Shown here piece after piece: positions 59,651-64,000 of a stretch of DNA of 64,000 nucleotides; position 1 is the first letter of the stretch, and each line of letters opens with the position of its first letter. The notes beneath the pieces are model-generated. The model saw only the letters and a list, made by a program, of their open reading frames with translations, searched no databases and was not told where the DNA came from. Both the position numbers and the translations under genes were made by a program. The DNA is from Faecalicatena orotica. Its GTDB lineage: Bacteria > Bacillota > Clostridia > Lachnospirales > Lachnospiraceae. Where the stretch lies: contig NZ_QGDL01000018.1 in assembly GCF_003149245.1 (NCBI RefSeq), positions 1 through 64,000 of the forward strand, in the 5' to 3' direction.

Positions 59651-60757
59651 TCACTCCTCCTGTTCTTTACCTTCCTGTTCCTTTTCCGTCATAAGGGAAA
59701 CCGGGAACCTCACACGGAAAACAGTTCCTTTCCCTTCTGTGCTTTTCACCGTGATCGTCCCTCCGCTCATCTGCAATATACGGAGAATTAACGACAGCCC
59801 CAATCCATTTCCTTCCGTTGCATGGGATGTATCCCCCTGATAAAACTTATCAAACATCCTCTTCATGGTCTGTTTTGACATACCACATCCTGTATCAGAT
59901 ACCTCTGCCGTAATATATTCCTTGTCAGAATACTGGCGTATGCCCACTGTACCGCCTGCATCCGTAAATTTAAACGCATTGGATAAAAGGTTGTTCCACA
60001 CCAGTCCCATCAGCTCCCTGTCCGCCTCCACATAAGCACAATCTTCCATATCCGCTTCAAATTCAATCCCTTTCTTTTCCCAGACCGCCTCAAACCCAAT
60101 GGCACACTCGGCCAACTGGCCGCACAGGTCATACCTTTCGGGCTTCGGCTGTATCTTCTGACTTTCCAGTTTATTGAGTTTTAGAACATTAAAAATCAAG
60201 GAAGACAGGCGTTTTGTACTTTCCAGTATGGCGTCTGCATACTCCCGCTGCACAGTATCCAGTTTTGTTCCCTGCAATAGCTGCACATAATTATTAATAG
60301 CAGAAAGCGGCGTTTTCATTTCATGGGACACATTTGCTGCGAAATCATTCTTCAGCGTTTCAATGGAACCAAGCTCCGCCACCATCTTATTAAAATCCAT
60401 ATACAGGGTATCAATATAATCCATATCATTTGGTGCATGGCGGAGCGGGAGGTATACGGAGAAATCTCCCTCCGCGACCTTCTTCGCAGCAATGCTCAGC
60501 CTGCGGATCGGGCGCTCCACCGTCATGTACTTATGCAGATTGAGCGCAGACAGAATCACCGCCGTAACTACAACACAGTAAATAAAATACCATTTCACAT
60601 AAGGCCCGGACTCATCCCGGATCAAATGGATACCCCCATATAAAACAGTGGGCAGCATCATCAAAGTACCCACTGCAAAAAACAATGCGAGATAAATGGG
60701 GAATACAAAATATCTCCGGGATATTCTCGGATCTGTTGTTTTTTCCTCCTGTTTCAT
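59651..60757 (-). CDS. HAMP-domain sensor histidine kinase
   Basis: 368 residues. Two membrane helices (about 18-38 and 53-70) with a very short outside loop (about 12 residues), a HAMP domain (RPIRRLSIAAKKVAEGDFSVYLP), and HisKA box FAANVSHEMKTPLSAINNY (His about 144). The HATPase has N-box (LMGLVWNNLLSNAFKFT), DTGCGMS and GNGLGLSLILRIL. It overlaps the OmpR-type regulator gene by 4 bp (ATGA). The short loop suggests it senses the membrane, or signals through the neighbouring membrane proteins at 59098 and 61400, rather than binding a ligand outside, as in envelope-stress kinases of Firmicutes. Confidence 0.9.
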   Translation of the reverse strand: MKQEEKTTDPRISRRYFVFPIYLALFFAVGTLMMLPTVLYGGIHLIRDESGPYVKWYFIYCVVVTAVILSALNLHKYMTVERPIRRLSIAAKKVAEGDFSVYLPLRHAPNDMDYIDTLYMDFNKMVAELGSIETLKNDFAANVSHEMKTPLSAINNYVQLLQGTKLDTVQREYADAILESTKRLSSLIFNVLKLNKLESQKIQPKPERYDLCGQLAECAIGFEAVWEKKGIEFEADMEDCAYVEADRELMGLVWNNLLSNAFKFTDAGGTVGIRQYSDKEYITAEVSDTGCGMSKQTMKRMFDKFYQGDTSHATEGNGLGLSLILRILQMSGGTITVKSTEGKGTVFRVRFPVSLMTEKEQEGKEQEE

Positions 60758-61425
60758 AAGATCACCGCCTTATATCCCAGACCGCGGATTGTCTTGATCT
60801 GTATGTTCTTACAGACAGAAAACTTATCCCTCAGCTTTGTCACATAAACATCCACCGCACGGAGCCCGGTGTCACTCTCCACACCCCAGAACTCATCCAG
60901 AAGCTGCGCTCTGGAAAAGGTATGGTTTGGATAAGACAGCAGCTTGAACATAATATTAAATTCCCGTGTCGTGACGGTAATCTCCTCATCGCCGTACATG
61001 ACCGTCATGGCGTCCGCGTCCAGAATTAATTCCCCCACCGCCAGCCTCCGGCTTTCCTCAATATTAGCACGCCGAAGAAGCGCCCTGACCCGCATCAGAA
61101 GTTCACTCATGTCAATGGGCTTAACCATATAGTCATCAATCCCCATATCAAAGCCTTTCTGCTTTGATGCCATATCGTCTCTGGCGCTCATGAATAGAAT
61201 TGGAATCCGTTTGTTGAGCCTGCGGACATTCTCCGCAAACGCAAACCCGTCCGTCCCCGGCATCATGATGTCAGAAATGATCAGGTCATACAGCGCGCCG
61301 TACATTTCTTCATAGGCACGATCCACTGACAGCATGCCTTTCGCCTGGTATCCGCTGTTGTTCAGATAAGCACAGACACTCTGCGTTAATTTTGCGTCAT
61401 CATCTACCACAAGTATAGAAATCAT
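60754..61425 (-). CDS. OmpR-family response regulator
   Basis: 223 residues from the ATG at 61425 (AAGGAAGAGAAAG upstream). Receiver with VVDDDAKLTQ, phosphoacceptor Asp in LIISDIMMPGTDG (about 51) and Lys in YMVKPIDMSELL. OmpR winged helix follows (about 125-220; VTTREFNIMFKLLSYPNHTFSRAQLLDEFWG and VYVTKLRDKF, IRGLGYK). Coupled to the kinase by a 4-bp overlap. Its start lies 26 bp inside the upstream membrane-protein gene, so the four genes 62125 to 59098 form one tightly packed operon. Confidence 0.92.
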   Translation of the reverse strand: MISILVVDDDAKLTQSVCAYLNNSGYQAKGMLSVDRAYEEMYGALYDLIISDIMMPGTDGFAFAENVRRLNKRIPILFMSARDDMASKQKGFDMGIDDYMVKPIDMSELLMRVRALLRRANIEESRRLAVGELILDADAMTVMYGDEEITVTTREFNIMFKLLSYPNHTFSRAQLLDEFWGVESDTGLRAVDVYVTKLRDKFSVCKNIQIKTIRGLGYKAVIL

Positions 61426-62125
61426 CTTTCTCTTCCTTTCTTTCCGGACAGGCATTTTTCTGCGCCTCCATTTTCACGATCCGCCAGATCAGATATCCGC
61501 CCAGCAAAGCAGCCACAGCCCCCATGACAGAGCCAAGCAGCCCGTTCACGGATGGATTCTGCACATCATCTGCAAATGCAAGAATCGCCGATTGGGTCAG
61601 CACCAGAGAGATCAGGGAAGTTCCAAGACTGATGGTCTTGATCGCATGGAGCACAGGGGATTTTGCTTTCCTGTATTTCATGACTCCCCGCAGATTCATT
61701 CCAATTTCAGTAAAAGTGATCGTAGCAATGGTGATCGCAGTAATTTTCCCATAATACACCGTTTTCGGATGCCAGATTGTCCACAGGGAATATGCTACAT
61801 AAAGCAGGCTTGCCGCCACCATAACTGCACCTGCCAGACGGTAATAATCATACTGGCTTCTCCGCCCGTCCTTCTTCACTAAACCCGCCAGCGCACAGTA
61901 CCGCGCTAATGCCATCCCCAGGGTATACCCGCCATTCATACAGACAAACCCCGACAGGGAAAACAACCCTGACGCAATCTTTCCCATGCCAAGAAGAATG
62001 CTGAAACCGCCTACAGCCCCGGTAATATGCAGGGAACGGCTGTCGGACGCATTATTATTTTCCCGGACCGCACTGCTGATCTCCTTTATCGCTTTTTTAC
62101 CTGAACTCAGCCAATGTAAACCCAT
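61400..62125 (-). CDS. Polytopic membrane protein of the two-component operon
   Basis: 241 residues with about six hydrophobic helices from residue 35 on (GAVGGFSILLGMGKIASGLFSLSGF..., last at 196-215), a charged N-terminus and a Cys-containing charged tail. No family recognised with confidence. First gene of the operon; its 3' end overlaps the response regulator by 26 bp. It and the protein at 59098 bracket the two-component genes, so they may act in signal input. Confidence 0.7.
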   Translation of the reverse strand: MGLHWLSSGKKAIKEISSAVRENNNASDSRSLHITGAVGGFSILLGMGKIASGLFSLSGFVCMNGGYTLGMALARYCALAGLVKKDGRRSQYDYYRLAGAVMVAASLLYVAYSLWTIWHPKTVYYGKITAITIATITFTEIGMNLRGVMKYRKAKSPVLHAIKTISLGTSLISLVLTQSAILAFADDVQNPSVNGLLGSVMGAVAALLGGYLIWRIVKMEAQKNACPERKEEKDDFYTCGR

Positions 62126-62146
62126 CTGCAGCTCCCTCCTGCATGA

Positions 62147-63157
62147 TTAAAACCGGATTGCCACGTTCAGCGCATGATCAGCATCCGACGCTGTCCGGAT
62201 TGCCTTGTCAATCTCATCAATCGAAAATTCATGGGTAATAATAGATTCCAGATTCCATCTCCCGCCTGCCATCATGTCCATGACATCCTTTACATCTTCG
62301 GGAAAATAACCGCCGGAACCAATGATGCTTTTCTGTGCGTAAGTCATATGGAGCAGGTCAAGCTGGCGCATTGAATTGTTCACTGCCACAGACACAAAGC
62401 GGCTCTCTATTTTCCCATGCGCCATAAAATCCTCCAGAATACTCTCATGGCCTGCGGCATCCAGAAAGATGTCTACATCCGCCGTATCCCCCATAAGAGC
62501 CGGCGCTTTACCAAAGTATTCTTCTGCTTTTTCCCACATAGGTTCTTTTACTGTATTACAGTTGTCAAATCCGAGTTCTCCTGCAATATGCAGCCGGTAA
62601 TCTGATAAATCACAGACCATTACCTGCTCCACACCAAAATGTTTCAGAGCGACTGCCGCAGCCAGACCAATGGTTCCGCAGCCAAACACTATAGCTTTTT
62701 CTCCCGGCTTCGGCTGTCCCCGCCTGGCCGCCCTGCATCCCACCGTAAAAGGTTCAATCAGACAGGCCAGCCGGTCTGAAATATGTTCCGGTACATCATA
62801 CAGGGAATAATTCTTTTTCGCCTGCGGCACAAGGATATATTCTGAAAATCCGCCAATGGTACCCGCCCGTCTGGTGTCATTTTTGGCGTAGCGGGGATAT
62901 GGATAAACTCTTTCCCCTATCTGAAATTCCGTCACATTTTTACCTACCGCCGCAACCCTGGATACTGTCTCGTGGCCAAATTCTCCTCCAACAGCAATCC
63001 TGTGTCCTGTATTCGCTCCATGCTGATAGACCGCCACATCTGTTCCGCAAATACTGGAATAAATATTCTTGATCAAAACATCATTTCCCCCGCATTCCGG
63101 CAGGGGAAGTTCTCTCACCTCTACCTGCTTTCTTCCTAAATAAATTGCCGCTTTCAT
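62147..63157 (-). CDS. Zinc-type medium-chain alcohol/polyol dehydrogenase
   Basis: 336 residues from the second ATG (63157); the first (63166) is only one base from GGAGG. GroES-like domain with the catalytic zinc region (SICGTDVAVYQHG, GGEFGHETV) and Rossmann domain with FGCGTIGLAAAV (about 165). The structural-zinc lobe with four Cys usual in this family (sorbitol, threonine and galactitol-phosphate dehydrogenases) is missing: after GERVYPYPRY the chain goes straight to TIGGFSEYI. It probably oxidises or reduces a sugar alcohol or related alcohol with NAD(P). Divergent from a TetR gene, its likely repressor. The next leftward gene starts 22 bp after it but belongs to a different functional set. 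Confidence 0.87.
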   Translation of the reverse strand: MKAAIYLGRKQVEVRELPLPECGGNDVLIKNIYSSICGTDVAVYQHGANTGHRIAVGGEFGHETVSRVAAVGKNVTEFQIGERVYPYPRYAKNDTRRAGTIGGFSEYILVPQAKKNYSLYDVPEHISDRLACLIEPFTVGCRAARRGQPKPGEKAIVFGCGTIGLAAAVALKHFGVEQVMVCDLSDYRLHIAGELGFDNCNTVKEPMWEKAEEYFGKAPALMGDTADVDIFLDAAGHESILEDFMAHGKIESRFVSVAVNNSMRQLDLLHMTYAQKSIIGSGGYFPEDVKDVMDMMAGGRWNLESIITHEFSIDEIDKAIRTASDADHALNVAIRF

Positions 63158-63287
63158 CTTTTCCATTCCTCCATATCAGTACAATGCTATCTGAGAATAT
63201 CATCTGTTCGTTTTCATTCTGTTTGAGTTTTGTTTTAGAAATATTAAAAATAAGGCATTTTCGTTCTTTTTTCCAACGCGTGTTGCT

Positions 63288-63293
63288 ATTATA
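63288..63293 (-). promoter_or_regulatory. -10 box of the dehydrogenase promoter
   Basis: Minus-strand GGTATAAT (TATAAT at 63288-63293) about 130 nt upstream of the dehydrogenase start, with no clear -35. CGTGTTG occurs beside it (63278-63284) and again at 63355-63361, a possible half-site for the divergent TetR protein. Confidence 0.35.
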
Positions 63294-63380
63294 CCTGTTT
63301 TGTATTATGATTTTATCACCAGCTTCCACACTGTTCAATCATCAATACGTCAATTCGTGTTGGAATAAAGGAGATTTTTG

Positions 63381-63950
63381 ATGAATACAAAGAATAACAA
63401 AAGATTTCGTGATATGGATAAGAAATTGAAAGCCACAATGCTGGAGCTTTTAGAGACAACTGATTTTGAAAAGATTACCGTAAAGTCCATATGTGAAACT
63501 GCCCATGTAAACCGCTCCACCTTTTATGCCCACTATTCCGATGTCTATGAGATCATGGAACAGATGGAAGAACATCTGAATGAAGAACTGTTGGAAAGCT
63601 ATACCGGCAGCCCACAGGAAAAGGACAGCGTATTCCCCATGTGGCCGTTCATCCCTTTTCTGCGCCACATAAAAAAACACGCCTGCTTTTACCGGACAGC
63701 ATTAAAGCAGCGCAGGGACTTTCCACTAAAACAGGGATATGAGCCTATGTGGAACCAAATCATAAAACCCAAATGTATTGCCGCAGGTATCACCTCAGAA
63801 TCAGAAATGCTCTATTATTTTGTCTATTTTCAGGCAGGCTTCACAATGGTTTTGAGGCGTTGGGTAGATACCGGATGCCATGAGTCAGAGGAAGTGGTTG
63901 CCCGGATTATTGAAAACTGCATACCTGCTATATGGAACACAATACAATAA
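63381..63950 (+). CDS. TetR-family transcriptional regulator
   Basis: 189 residues from the ATG at 63381 (AAAGGAGATTTTTG upstream). TetR HTH at about 10-55 (LKATMLELLETTDFEKITVKSICETAHVNRSTFYAHYSD). The C-terminal ligand domain resembles the DhaS-like TetR_C type (FLRHIKKHACFYRTALK; YFVYFQAGFTMVLRRWV; EEVVARIIENCI). Divergent from the zinc-type dehydrogenase with 223 bp between, so it probably controls it and itself. The 50 bp after it to the window end show no gene. Confidence 0.9.
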   Translation: MNTKNNKRFRDMDKKLKATMLELLETTDFEKITVKSICETAHVNRSTFYAHYSDVYEIMEQMEEHLNEELLESYTGSPQEKDSVFPMWPFIPFLRHIKKHACFYRTALKQRRDFPLKQGYEPMWNQIIKPKCIAAGITSESEMLYYFVYFQAGFTMVLRRWVDTGCHESEEVVARIIENCIPAIWNTIQ

Positions 63951-64000
63951 TGCCGGGATTTTTAACAATTTTTTGCTGCGATACGGTTTAATCTTTTCAT

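Noticed and set aside
1-64000. CRISPR arrays, tRNA or rRNA genes, prophage or integrative element boundaries
   Set aside because: No regularly spaced repeats, clover-leaf or rRNA-like sequence, integrase, relaxase or structural phage genes were seen.

Overview
The window looks like chromosomal DNA of an anaerobic gut Firmicute, most likely Lachnospiraceae (Clostridium cluster XIVa). The signs are strong AGGAGG ribosome binding sites, TTGACA/TATAAT promoters, an oxygen-sensitive glycyl-radical enzyme system, many AraC regulators paired with GPH-type sugar symporters, and families such as Mbeg1/DUF2974, PF06541 and PD-(D/E)XK 'Rpn-like' proteins. I saw no tRNA, rRNA, CRISPR array, phage module or intact insertion sequence. 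Genus and species cannot be fixed from what is here.

Left part (1-13.6 kb): the tail of an Rpn/PD-(D/E)XK-type protein; a large fused flavoenzyme (old-yellow-enzyme, FAD/NAD and SDR domains) divergent from a MerR regulator with a 19-bp-spacer promoter between them; a PF06541 membrane protein; an AgrC/AgrA-like (GHKL/LytTR) two-component pair; and a doubly membrane-anchored GH3 glycosidase divergent from a membrane-anchored esterase.

Glycyl-radical region (13.6-25.2 kb): this is the most unusual part. One leftward operon encodes a glycyl-radical enzyme whose catalytic barrel (746 aa, GCVEP active site) ends before the glycyl-radical domain. That domain is a separate 81-aa gene with its own ribosome binding site. 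The operon continues with a ribose-type ABC importer (binding protein, ATPase, permease) and a radical-SAM activase. A divergent rightward operon encodes a YesN-type response regulator, a YesM-type kinase with almost no extracellular part, and a full-length but catalytically dead homologue of the sugar ABC ATPase. Tandem 11-bp repeats 21 bp apart lie just upstream of the glycyl-radical operon promoter.

Glycoside region A (25.3-34.2 kb): an AraC regulator sits between a divergent GH78 rhamnosidase and a convergent GPH symporter-GH78-GH1 operon, which suggests use of rhamnosyl-glucosides such as plant rutinosides.

Middle (34.5-40.2 kb): adenine deaminase; a GntR/HutC regulator expressed from a perfect consensus promoter that predicts a leaderless mRNA; a class M sirtuin-zinc macrodomain ADP-ribosylation pair downstream of an FMN-binding protein; and an Rrf2 regulator with three copies of one operator. 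A relic of a second anchored GH3 gene follows.

Glycoside region B (40.3-55.1 kb): two GPH symporters, three GH2 enzymes, one GH1, one HSL-type esterase and two AraC regulators. Two of the operons share a 40-bp promoter element at exactly the same distance from the -10 box.

Right part (55.3-64 kb): a three-gene lipid/envelope cassette (PlsY-like acyltransferase, permuted papain-fold enzyme, Mbeg1-type lipase with membrane tail); three small hydrophobic proteins, two of them of 30 and 25 aa; an OmpR/HAMP-kinase operon flanked by membrane proteins; and a zinc-type dehydrogenase divergent from a TetR regulator.
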